64,000 nt of DNA from Obelidium mucronatum (Eukaryota > Chytridiomycota > Chytridiomycetes > Chytridiales > Chytriomycetaceae), in assembly GCA_025765595.1 (NCBI GenBank), contig JAIVFH010000002.1, positions 310,001 to 374,000 on the forward strand. The letters are read 5' to 3'. A model generated the notes under the pieces. It did no database searches. It was given only the letters and a program-made list of their open reading frames with translations, and was not told where the DNA came from. The first letter of the stretch is position 1. Every line of letters starts with the position of its first letter. The translations under genes and the position numbers were made by a program. Of this stretch, positions 49,205-59,927 are shown one piece after another.

Positions 49205-50581
49205 ATGACCTTCACCCGCCTGAGTGTGCAGACGCAATCGTACGAATGGGGTCGCTTCGGACTCGAAAGCAAGGCAGGCGAGCTTGCCTCAGCCGATCCA
49301 TCGTTCAAGGCGGATCCTTCGAAGCCATACGCAGAGGTAAGAAGGAAACCTTCAGATGCAATAGTTGTTAACTCTCTCTAGCTGTGGATGGGAACCCACC
49401 CTAACGCACCGTCTTTGGTCTTTGGAACCCCAGAGAAGACGCCTCTTAAGGCGGTGTTGACAGAATCCAACCTGTCATCTGCTGTGGCAACCCGCTACAA
49501 CAATGACCTTCCCTTTCTGTTTAAAGTGCTGAGCATCAACAAAGCTCTGAGTATCCAAGCACACCCAGACAAGGCCCTTGCGGAGCGCTTGTTTAAGCAG
49601 TTCCCCAACGTTTACAAGGATGCCAATCACAAGCCTGAGATGGTTTGATACTAGTAATTTGATCCGATTTGCTTTATTGTATATCTGACTACAAGCTCAG
49701 GCGATCGCTTTGACAGACTTTGAGGCTCTGATTGGCTTCCGTGCGTTGGAGGATGTTGCCCTCCAACTGTCGCGCTTTCCTGAGTTTGCTGCAGTCATTT
49801 CTGCCTCAGCCAAAGCTGCATTTAATTCGTCGCCTTCCAAAGACTCGCTCAAATTGGTCTTCAAGTCGCTCATGGAACAGGATGCCGGTGTAATTGCCAC
49901 CCAAATTAGAGCCCTTATTGGAAGACTCTCGGCCACCACACACGTAGCGGGATCTCTGGAAGAACTCCTCATCAGACTCAATTCACAGTTCCCCGACGAC
50001 GTCGGTATATTTTGTGCCCTCCTCCTCAACTTCGTCACATTGAAGGAAGGCGAGGCCATTTTTTTGGCTGCTAATGAGCCCCACGCTTACCTTTCTGGAG
50101 GTAATCGTTACAGCTATTATTTATCAGGCGATGTTATTTACACTGCCTCTCAGATTGTGTAGAGTGTATGGCTGCCAGCGACAATGTTGTTCGTTCTGGT
50201 CTCACGCCCAAATTCAAGGACGTTGGAACTCTTGTTGAAATGCTTACGTACAATAACGGAAGCGCCGAATCTCAAATCCTGAAGGGGGACCGTTACAACA
50301 ACGGCCAAACTTCTTTGTTGTATGACCCACCTATTGAAGAGTTTTCTATCATCAGAACAAAATTATCTCCTTCGCAAAGCGAATCTTTCAAGGGTGTGAA
50401 TGGCCCGAGTGTATTGATTGTTACTCATGGGTCTGGAAATGCTACTGTTGTTGGGAGCGCTGGATCGCAAACCCATGACGCTGGTTTGGGTTTCGTATTC
50501 TTCATCGGCGCCGATGTTGAAATCAGTTTGCATGCGGGGGATTCAGGGATCACTGCCTACAGAGCATTTTGTGTTTGTTGA
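49205..50581 (+). CDS. MPI: Mannose-6-phosphate isomerase (type I)
   Basis: This zinc enzyme interconverts fructose-6-phosphate and mannose-6-phosphate, feeding GDP-mannose for glycosylation. Four exons (49205-49336, 49382-49642, 49701-50100, 50163-50581) join cleanly into 403 residues. Motifs: SYEWGRFGLES at the start, LWMGTHPNAPS, then LPFLFKVLSINKALSIQAHP with the zinc-binding Gln and His, NHKPEM with the zinc Glu, and ANEPHAYLSGECMAASDNVVR with the second zinc His and the catalytic-region Arg. DVGTLVEMLTY and the C-terminal cupin lobe follow. Length is typical of the fungal and animal enzyme. No frame break was seen. Confidence 0.95.
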
Positions 50582-50619
50582 GCATACACAGTTGTATTTC
50601 CAATAGAATGCTTGAAACA

Positions 50620-51602
50620 TCAGCTTGTCCAATATCTTAATAATCCAAAGCACAGGTTTATGGCCAAACCAACGATTATGCACATTTGCTGCCTTCGAGT
50701 GAACAAACCGTGTTCTTTGATCCAGAAAAGAACAAGAATTCCACCAAAGAATCCACAGCATAAACCAATCAGTACTTCCATATTACTTTCATGTATCGGC
50801 GTTTCTAAAGGAAGGAATCAGATAACGGTATTCCCGGTAAAAGAAGTACCTGTGTCAAGTCGAGGCCTGTTATCAATCCAGTCCTCTTCAGCAGTCCTCG
50901 ACACATCATGCTGTTCTATGAAAAAAAAGTCATTTAATACTTTGAATCCGACTTTGCATTTTACATTGTGCTATTCACCATCTCTTCCGCGAATGGAATG
51001 AAACTGAGTTCTGAGATTCGCAACTTCTTGTCTTGAAAACCCTGAACACACAGCATTTGTGAATAGCTATTGATATAAATCGAGATGAAAGAGTTTATAC
51101 CAATATCAATCAATCGATCAAATCCTAATGCTGGTTCATTCGAATCCATCGACCCTTCCTAAAAAAGAATCAACACGAGTCATGGGAAAGATTGGTCATC
51201 CATACTTGGGATACTGCTTCGCTCACAGCGCAGTGAATGTATATTGACATATTGGTTTCCTGACATGTCGAAGATGATGACGGCACTCCTTCAAATAACG
51301 TTGCCACTTGGGTTGTGTCACTGAGTATCCTTCCCAAGTGTAACAGCCGCAAGTACTTCGACGATAGATTTGGTTTCGATTCTATTATCTGAATGTTGGG
51401 TTCCAGATTCTCAGAATCCATTATCCAAGAACTTAGAAAGCTGTATTTTTTTTTCTACTTTGGTCTTTATGTGCTGAACCGTCTTGGAAGGCGAAAGCGC
51501 AAGGGAAAGATCTTCTTGGTTGCCAAATCGCACAACAACTCGACACGTCTTGTCCTCGGCCTGGGGGACTTGGCGTAGTGAGAAGGCATTCAGTTTTTCC
51601 AT
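50620..51602 (-). CDS. DSC3: DSC3-like ubiquitin-fold membrane protein of a Golgi E3 complex
   Basis: DSC3 is a subunit of the fungal Golgi Dsc E3 ligase complex. The N-terminal ubiquitin-like domain reads MEKLNAFSLRQVPQAEDKTC, VVVRFGNQEDLSLALSPSKT, then KYLRLLHLGRILSDTTQV and MSIYIHCAVSEAVSQ, the characteristic HC-x-(V/I) strand. A linker LGFDRLIDIG and GFQDKKLRISELSF matches the family's helix-turn that follows the fold, then EEDWIDNRP. Two membrane spans close the protein: VLIGLCCGFFGGILVLFWIK and IIVGLAINLCFGLLRYW, stop at 50620. About five introns are present. The start codon is only 30 bp from that of SEC10. Confidence 0.7.
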
Positions 51603-51632
51603 TTATTAATAAAAAGTAGACACCAAATAAAT
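51603..51632. promoter_or_regulatory. 30-bp divergent promoter, DSC3-like / SEC10
   Basis: Only 30 bp, A/T-rich with TTATTAATAAAAA, separate the two divergent start codons. Both transcripts must therefore begin inside this space or overlap at their 5' ends, unless one true start codon lies further inside its gene. Confidence 0.45.
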
Positions 51633-54569
51633 ATGGCTGCGACAACCGCGTCAACTTACAAAGACTTTAGAAGCTTCAATGCAAAAGAGTTCATTAACCA
51701 AAAGAGCTCGGCAGGAAGCGCAAACACGAAATCGGCAGCTATTTCTAAACGTTAGTTTTTGAGGAAATTTAAACAGCGTTCTTAACAAACAAGTCTTCTC
51801 AGAGCTGGAACCAAAACCTCTCATTAAAACCTTCGAATCAGCTTTGGATGATTTGTTGCGTTTAAGGCGGAAAGTTCAGAGTAAAATCGATGACTTGGAG
51901 GATGCAGCACAGGCCTCTGAAAACGCGCGAAGGAGAAAACTGACAGAAATGAATTCAGCAGTGGAGGTATAGTACCAAAAACAAAATAACATGCTTTTTT
52001 TTTTTGCCACGTTCATCATCTTACCGTTTATTCTCTGGACGCTTTTTTTTTTACAGGACGTTCAATCCGCCTTCAAAACACTTGAAATTAATTTGGGGGA
52101 AGTGGGGAAAACTGCGATTCGTATTGGTGAACAGTTGGAAACAATTGATAAGCAAAGAAGGATCGCCACAGAAGCAAAGGATTTGGTGTATTACTTTCAG
52201 GATTTCAATCATAAAAGAAGTGGCGGTGCAGCGTTAGATGCTTTCCGTAAAACTAGCGCAGAAACGGAAGCCCAGGTTGATGCTCGTCTTGCAATAATAG
52301 GCCCAACTAACTTCAAATACTTCAGACGGCACCAATTGTCCGAAGACTCAATGCCATCGCAAAAGAGATGGGAATTCCTGGAACTGAAGTGGTAAGCAAC
52401 ATTGCGTTTGGTGTTTTTGGGCCTGCCCAGTAACCACTGGATTCAGGCCAAAGAGAATATTGAAAAATTCTCCGAGGAGTTGGAAACCAGCATTTTGGAT
52501 CAATTTCATGGTGCTTATGTGAAAGGAAATCGAGTCGTTATGAACGTAAGGAATTTTCGAATACCATGAAATGTTTGATTGAACCACAAAACTATGAAAC
52601 AGAGGTGTGCCAAAGTGTTGACAGATCTGAATGGGGGACAATCTTGTGTTCAGACATACATCAACCAACATGAATTCTTTATCAATCAATCCAAAGTCGC
52701 AGCAGACAGCATGACTATTGAGTAAGTGATGGCAAGTTGATATATCCCATTTGTTGCTTCTTAGTCAACCTAGTTTAGCCAAAGCACTGAAAAGGGGGAT
52801 AGCTTCATTGAATCCAAAATTGCGCAAACTATTTGACGAAGTAAAAGCAACAATTCCTCAAGAATGGGATGTGATATCTTCCGTTTTCCCAAATTCAGTG
52901 TCGGTTATGCAAAGCTTTGTTCAACGTATATTTGCAGCAATCTGTAAATGTACACTGAATTTATTTAACAACATAAAAGTGCCATCTAACCTCGTTCTTT
53001 TTCAAGGTTCAAAATTACATTGAGCAAGAACTATCTGCTGCCGAACAAGTCAACTCAACTTATTATCTACGTATCCTTGCTGTTGTACATCAAGCCTACT
53101 CTATCTGTCTGCAAGACATTGCACAAGTTTGACAAGGATGTCATTGTATCAGAAACCAAGAGCGCCGGAATAGCATCAGTGATTGATCGCTGCTTTGATG
53201 ACCTGTTTGTACCCTACACAGATGATGAGAGATATGTGGAAATAGAGAGAAAATGTCTCAAGGATCGCATGACGGATATTTTGAGTGTGTTCTTGACATT
53301 TGTGGTGAGAGTTTATCGGCGTATTCTTGACCTTCAAATCACACTCACGCACACACTCACACACTAACTCGCACACAATCATTCAAAGTCTAATCGAAAC
53401 AAGAACCCTAAAGCAAAGTCCTCCATGCCCTTACCTTCATTCCAAGAAGCAGTCGGAACCATTTTCTTGGGCTAGATAACAGTGGAAACAAGTCAAATCA
53501 TTCGGATCGTTTCGACAAGTGACGTTTCTGAATCGTATGGAATACCATCTGTCACAGGTCACGTTGAAGCTCCTGGAAATTCATTTGGAGGCATTGGAAA
53601 GATGTAAAGAGTTGAGTAAAATTGGCGACTTATCGCGGAATGTTCTGGCTGTCTTTAAAGTCTTGATTGAGGTTGCCTGGGGATGGATATTTAGTGTATG
53701 CCCTGGATTTGTAAGTAACCCATCATTTCATTTTGAAAGGCTAAACGAACAAAAAATACTTCCCATTTTTTAAAAAAAGGGTACTGGATGATATTGGTAT
53801 GATTGATGGAAAATCGGAGCCAGAATTAGGCGGGCTCGAGATTGTCCGTGTTGAAAACCACACCATAAACTTGTTCCAGCTCCATTTTCAAACAGGCGAT
53901 TGTAAGAACTCGCAATTTTTGCGTTTGTTATCGTTCTATAATCGTTTTTGCCAGATCCCTATGTTGAGTCAATCGCCAACGATACACCGTGACGCGGTCA
54001 TTACAAAGAATGAGTTTATGGAAACTTTGGAAACGAAGATGAACTTGATTATTAAAACTCATGTTAATGGTACGCGGGCTTATCGGGTTTCCTAAATGCG
54101 TATTTAACAGTTGTGAAACAGCGATTCAAGAGTGGATTGAGACTTTACTTCAGAAACAAAAACGCGCCGACTACAAACCGAAAGATGAACAAATGGTTTC
54201 CTCGCCTTCTACTGCGGTGCGCTTCCTTTCCCAGATTTTTTTTCTTCTTCTTCTTGTAATTGACAGCATTCCAGACATGTGTTCAAGTTTGCGAATTTCT
54301 CAACAAGGTCCACATTAAGGCAGAAATATACTTTGAAGGTATTAACTTGACTGGGTTCTTGAATGAAATTGGGTCTATTTTTCACGTGTAAGTGGGGGGC
54401 ACAGATTTATAATTTTTTTTAACACCATGCTCTTGTTTCATAATCCCATCAATCACAGATTATTGCTGGAGCACATCAAAAAGTTCACCTTTAGTGATGT
54501 CGGTGGTTTGATTTTAGCCAGGTATTTTTTAAGAACCCCAAAAAGATACATACCAGTTTCCTTATACTC

Positions 54570-54612
<43 letters not shown>

Positions 54613-54894
54613 TTATTGTTTTACCCTTTGGAAAAAAAAATCAATGTTAGAGACCTTGCAAAGTACTTTGAAGTGATCCAAAGCTTCCGCATTGAACCTC
54701 TAACCGACAAATTTGAAATGATTCGTGAATTGGGAAACCTGTTTATTGTCAAGCCGGATAACCTGCAACAAGTCATAAACGGAGGACACTTGAGTCGAAT
54801 CGATGTCACCTTGTTGACTCCGTTTTTAATGTGTCGCGTTGATTGGAATAAGGTGCAGAAGTTGGGAATATTTTATACACCTTCTTCGATTTGA
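51633..54894 (+). CDS. SEC10: Exocyst complex subunit SEC10 (EXOC5)
   Basis: This is a tethering subunit for secretory vesicles at the plasma membrane. N-terminal coiled coil: LEPKPLIKTFESALDDLLRL, then DVQSAFKTLEINLGEVGKTA and ATEAKDLVYYFQDFN. The middle block holds SVSVMQSFVQRIFAA, YYLRILAVVHQAYSICLQDI, and CFDDLFVPYTDDERYVEIE, the best family match. The C-terminus is FRIEPLTDKFEMIRELGNLF followed by VKPDNLQQVINGG. Many short introns are present, one with a C40 tract. A one-base break near 53125 separates ICLQDIAQ from KFDKDVIVSE. Exons between about 53370 and 53520 are uncertain. It begins 30 bp from the divergent DSC3-like gene and ends 77 bp before TMEM249. Confidence 0.8.
54571..54610 (+). 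repeat. Poly-C tract (40 C) in a SEC10 intron
   Basis: Forty consecutive C on the sense strand lie between coding parts of SEC10. The open frame that crosses it as a proline run is an artefact of the intron being open. Confidence 0.85.
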
Positions 54895-54971
54895 GTTCAT
54901 TTAAACTTAAAAAAAATAAAAAAATAAAAAATAAGTGAAAGAATTGCGCGTCGGTATTATAAAACAGTAAC

Positions 54972-56068
54972 ATGCGGCGGTTCTTGTGTGAATCTGGTTT
55001 TGTGCAAAAAGAAATTGTCGGTGGCAAAAGAAAAGTCAAAATCTATGCCAGGATGTTTCGATGGAAAAAGTACTTTAAGGTTCCTCCTGCAGAGGATATA
55101 CTGGAGGATAAGATGGCTGCAAATCCATATTATCCGTTTACAGTGGTTCGAGGGAAAGGTAAAAACAGATCAATCGAAAAGCCCCAGTAGGAAAAGAGTC
55201 TGATCGCTGGCGTTTTTTTCTTTTGAAACATCAGAGCTTGAGTTTTCTGTACGGTATACGATATTATACGTGGCTATTGCAGGAAGCATCTCATCTGTAA
55301 TACTGCTGGTGGTGTGGGTGACGTGGGGGCTACCGCAGAATGTAAGAAATATAATACTCTTGTTGGTTCCAAAAGAAAACGACGATCTAAACACCCTCCC
55401 CCCCAATTGATTCAAAAAAGGCCTTGTTTATTATTCCAATGATAACCATGATAGTATCTCTTGCGGCAGTTTGGAACTACAAAGATACACGATTCTACAT
55501 TCTCAAACCCAAACAGAAAGAATACATCTTTTCGCATAATGATACAATACATGTGCGGGGACAGTATTATAACATTTATATCCGGCTGAGGCGAGAAGTG
55601 CGATCAGGTCGAATATATCAAACTCGTGTCCTTCCTAAAAGTTCTTGATTTCTGATTCTTGGATTTCAAAAAAACAGGATCAAAACCTTACTATCACTTG
55701 GTTTTAAATGGATATGAGATTGATGCTCGACGGATAACGGGATCCTCAACGAATGTCGAGGTGAGGCGAATAGCCACAACCCCCATTTTCTTTCCGACTT
55801 GGTCTAAAAAACAAGGAAATAATACCAGAAACTGCGAAAGCTTGGGCAAAAGATAGCGAAAAACCTTAACCTCAAGTAAGTGGTTTTAGCAATCTTTTGG
55901 TGGCTCAAGAGTTTAATTTTTGCAATCTATAGCTATTTCGATGACGCAAACACATCACCACATCATGTCATACGGCATTTCAGGTGCGTTTGTCTGGTCA
56001 TACAGCTTAAGTGTATTTACCACATTATTAGAATGGATAAGCAAGTGTTTTCCTTCAGGAGGGATTGA
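54972..56068 (+). CDS. TMEM249: TMEM249-like two-span membrane protein (CatSper-associated family)
   Basis: In mammals TMEM249 is an auxiliary subunit of the sperm CatSper calcium channel. Six exons (54972-55158, 55235-55341, 55421-55607, 55678-55760, 55829-55875, 55933-56068) join with consistent phases into 248 residues, close to the animal length. ANPYYPFTVVRGKELEFSVR leads into two membrane spans (about residues 70-115: ILYVAIAGSISSVILLVVWV and ALFIIPMITMIVSLAAVW). The conserved domain follows: YYNIYIRLRREV, YYHLVLNGYEIDARRITGSS, KLRKLGQKIAKNLNLNYFDD and SPHHVIRHF. The NYFD-H-x-x-RH ending is the family signature as I recall it. Exon 5 has only 47 bp. The last about 25 residues are unconserved. 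The gene is tail to tail with CCDC77, 72 bp apart. Identification rests on memory of the human protein. Confidence 0.7.
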
Positions 56069-56140
56069 GTTTGTTGAAGCCATTCAACTTGTATTTAAAA
56101 AGTGGGCAATATAGAATGAATATATCACAACATTTATGAT

Positions 56141-57855
56141 TCAAAAAACCAGGGAACGCAAATCGTTTTCAGTACTCAGCACCTTATTCTAATATTTTTA
56201 GACCGAAAAAAAAAAGCAATGAGTTCGAGTGAATGACGATGAAATCCATGTCATTTACCTTTAACCCTTGAAGATCCGTTGATATTTGAGCCGCTTTACT
56301 TCCAGTTTCACGAGCTAAATTGAGTAGAACCAGCTCGCGATCTTCCAGTGGACCGTATTTAAGAATGCTCTTTTCGAGGATCTTGAGTTGTTTTCGGAGC
56401 AGGAGAATATCATTTGTGAAGCCCTCAATTTCGTAGTCTCGACGCCGTCTCAATGCATTGTAGCTGAATGTCAAGAGTTGGATTAAATAACCCAGTAGAA
56501 AACTTTATAAACATTCTTACTTTTTGGTTAATATTTCAATGCGACTGCCAAGCACTTCTGACTTCTTTTTCCCAACTCGTTCCAATTCATCAACCTTTTT
56601 CTTTGACACTTTCAATTCTTCCTCTGACTTTTGAAGCTGTAAGCGTAAGTCTGATGTGGTATCACTATGTTTCCGAATAAGTTTGGCTTCAACAGCCTAT
56701 CGGGAACATTGAGGAATAAGTTTATAAAAATCAAAAGTTTTGATCTTTTACCTTTTCAACGTGATCAACGCGCTCCTTTTCTGAAGAATATTGCGCCTTC
56801 AACTCCAAAATTTCGTTTGTCAATCGTGTTTTTTCTTCGACGAGGCGCCTTTCGTTTTGATGAAGTGTTTTCTTCAAGTACAAAAGCTCTAAAGCAATCA
56901 TCAGCATGAATGCAATGCAATGCAAAAATAAAAATAAAAAATGAACCAACCTCTGACATTTTCTCGATTCAATTGCCGCAAGTTGTCAGTTTTATCAAGG
57001 AGCTCCCCCATTTTCTTTGCTTCATGCTCTCGTCGAATCTGCTCTTCTTCAAGAAGCACTCTGCGATCGCGATTTAGACCGGCTATAATTTCTTCGTATG
57101 ATTTTTTCTGGTGTGGTATTAGATGAATGTCCGTGCCAAGAACATGGGTTTATACTTGTTCGTCCAATTGCGTGTGAAGAGAGGATATAGTTAACCGCAT
57201 TGATTCGATCTCATCCTCCAGGATTATTATATCTCTGTCAGTTGATGACAGTCTGTTTGTGGGTGCAGGCTGGTTGTGTTGGGAATGTATTCCTCAGTAT
57301 TTTTCGACAGTAGCTCAGAACTCCGCACCTGGTCTATTTTAGATTCGACACCAATCTTAACAAGCCTCTTGTTGAGGCGATCGCGAAAGTAGGTAATCTC
57401 TGGCTCCATGTTCCCTGTCATTGACAGCAGATAGCGGATCTTCTTCCTGTCCTTCAGCTCCTGGACTGCGCGGCGTCAGAACAGCACAGCAAAAGAAACA
57501 CAAAAACCCACTCTTCAGCGCGTCGTTCTCCGCCACGACGCGCAGCAGCTGGCGCCGCTCGTCGAAGACCTGCGTCTGCGCGTCCGACAGCCGCTGCTGC
57601 ATTTCGGCGACTTCGGCGTCGCGCCGCAGCACCTGCCACGCCAGCGCGTGGTGCTCGGAGTGCGCCACGCGCTGCGCCGCGACGGCGTCGAGCGCGCCGC
57701 TAAAGTCCGCCTCGACGCGCTCTGCGTGTGCGTGTCCGGTTAGCACCCACTGCGCCTGACTCGGGCAACCCGCACCCACCCAGCCGCGCCTTGTAGTACT
57801 CCACCAGCGAGATGTTGTTGTCCGCCATCGCCATGGCCGCCGCGCTCGAGTCCAT
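56141..57855 (-). CDS. CCDC77: CCDC77-like centrosomal/basal-body coiled-coil protein
   Basis: In animals CCDC77 localises to centrosomes and basal bodies. The start MDSSAAAMAMADNNISLVEY gives the LVEYYKARL motif. The next exon is GC-rich and encodes coiled coil ending FDERRQLLRVVAENDALK. ELKDRKKIRYLLSM and EITYFRDRLNK follow. Further coiled coil includes YEEIIAGLNRDRRVLLEEEQ and SDLRLQLQKSEEELKVSKKK. Near the C-terminus SYNALRRRRDYEIEGFTNDI and LLLRKQLKILEKSIL match the family's most conserved block. A last exon at 56188-56141 gives LKNKVLSTENDLRSLVF. Its start codon is only 37 bp from the divergent MED17 start. Confidence 0.8.
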
Positions 57856-57892
57856 TTGTTTTTTATTTTATTATTTGTTTTTACGAAGAATC
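57856..57892. promoter_or_regulatory. 37-bp divergent promoter, CCDC77 / MED17
   Basis: The full space between the divergent start codons is 37 bp and T/A-rich. It shares the string ATTATTTGTTTTTA with the HIR3/PSMG1 interval. Confidence 0.5.
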
Positions 57893-59922
57893 ATGGAACG
57901 GTTTCTCGAGCCATGCGAAGACATAACAGCCGATGGAACCATCATCCACGAGCAGTAAGTGCTTTCCAACAACAGCAACAACAACTTGGCTGGAACGAAG
58001 AAGCGTTAAACCTGTCGTGCACTTCAGGCTCGATGCGGCAGACGAGACAAGGCAACTTGACATCAAAAAGATCTTTCGGAGAAAAGCAACAACGGCGACA
58101 GCAGCGGCGGCAGCGAATGCACCAAATCCAGTAGAAGCGCTTAATCAGGATCGTGTTCATACGGACATGAAAGACCGAATTTAGTTGAGTAGTTCCAAAT
58201 CGAGCAGAGTTTGAAAAACCGCATTCACCCTCAGAGTACAGCTATGCCCGAGAAGAAGTCAGATGCGCAATAGACATTTTGTTAAAGCTGGAAGCAACAG
58301 TTCAAGAACCAGGAGGTCCTCAACAACCTGCTGCTGAAAAGCCGCTCATTACAATTGCTCCAACTACAAAGCAATCTGTCTCAAACATACCAAAGCAAAT
58401 TGATCAAATTAAATCAACGCTATCAGCCAAGAAGATGGTATTTTTTTCTTCTCTGGACTGAGACACGCCCTGTTTTAAAATGTACACTGTTCAGCACTTG
58501 ATACAAATATCCTCCGCCTTTGACAAGGCCGCAACGCGTCTCAATTCAACTCTGGCAAACGAAATGAAGTTCTATGGACAAGTTGCGATTCAGCAACTCC
58601 GTCGGCATAACTGGATTCTCCATTCGAAAGATGAAAGAACGGGTCGTGGATTGTATGTGGATTATGGGCTCACAAAAGGTTACTTTGATCCAACATTGCA
58701 GCGCCGCCCCTTGCGTAACGCTTACTTATAAGTAAAATAGCTGGATCAACCTCCACGGAAATTTGCGAAGCATATTTCACTTGGTCGTCGTCAGCTGTCT
58801 CTTCAACCAAAACTGCAACAAAAAACAAAATCACACTCAAGTATGGACATGGTCGACCCAAGCTGGTTCAAGTACTGCACAAGTCGGGTTGCAGTACAAA
58901 CATACCTTCACTTCCTTGTGATTACCCGGAATACAGTAAAATCCAAAAGGCACTTAGTGCCGCAAAACAGGCAGCCTTTGACACGGAACTGTTCCACGAG
59001 GTATCAAACTTCTCACACGTATTCCATTCACGTGCTTTATCAATTATATCCCAACCCCCCAAAAAAAAGCTTTCAGTATCAGCAGCGCATTCTCGAATCC
59101 CCGGCTCTGTCCACCTTACACCAACGACTCTCACCATCGCAGCAACTCCCGAATCTCCCCCCATTCAAATCAAATTACTCTCACCGTCACCAGCACGCAA
59201 GGACCAAACCCGAAACACCAATTCGTCATCTCCACTCCCACCACCTTCACGAGACGACGCTTCAAGCGCCTGGATATTACACATGCTCAAAACCAACCTC
59301 CGCAGAGCCCACCGCGCCAATCAAGCGCGATTCCTGCGTGTTCACGGATTCATGGAATGGGAGGAATCGTATAAGCAAAACGCAACCAGGCTATTTAGAA
59401 AAACCGGGAAACAGAACGGTTCAGGAGTTGGTGAACGGCGGCTACCAGAAGAATCCGTTGTTGAAGACCACCACCCATCGCGGGTCTTGGAGTCTGTTGT
59501 TCGAGTCTGCGAATGGCGACAAGTGGCGTCCCGTGCAGATGAAGCCTTGGATCGTGTGGTAAAGAAGATTGGGGATGGTGGACCTGGTGGTGGTGGTTGG
59601 GTGGTTGATGTGACTGTGGATCGAAAGTTACTTGCGCGTGAAGGGAGGGTTTTCTGGATTGTATGTAATATCGGACAGTTAAGTATTGGGAACCTTTTTT
59701 TTTTTTTTTTTGGTTGAAACAGGCTGCCGCCTAACGACGCTTTTTTGTTGATTTACGATTTTTAGACCTCTCGTGAAGGTCATACTTTTGAAGTCAGGGG
59801 CGTTGGTCGTGGAAGCGACGGATCCGCACAGTCAGAGAAAGAAGGTGGTGGAAGTGAAAGATCTTTGTTCAATGGAAGAGATTGTGGAACAGGAGCTCAA
59901 TGCAGCAATTGGTTTATTATAA
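57893..59922 (+). CDS. MED17: Mediator complex subunit 17 (MED17/SRB4)
   Basis: This is the head-module scaffold of Mediator, which links activators to RNA polymerase II. The start MERFLEPCEDITADGTIIHE is followed by an exon with FRLDAADETRQLDIKKIF and SEYSYAREEVRCAIDILLKL. The family core is SSAFDKAATRLNSTLANEMK, FYGQVAIQQLRRHNWIL and GRGLYVDYGLTKG, the conserved W and VDYG motif. C-terminal exons (about 59080-59690) contain AWILHMLKTNLRRAHRANQA and end VEVKDLCSMEEIVEQEL with TAA at 59920. About seven introns are present. The stop lies 5 bp from the stop of the small CX9C gene on the other strand. Some exon joins (58170-58220, 58730-58750) are approximate. Confidence 0.75.
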
Positions 59923-59927
59923 ATCGG

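Noticed and set aside
57357..57779. Minus-strand 140-residue frame as a separate gene
   Set aside because: It is one exon of CCDC77 read through its flanking introns.
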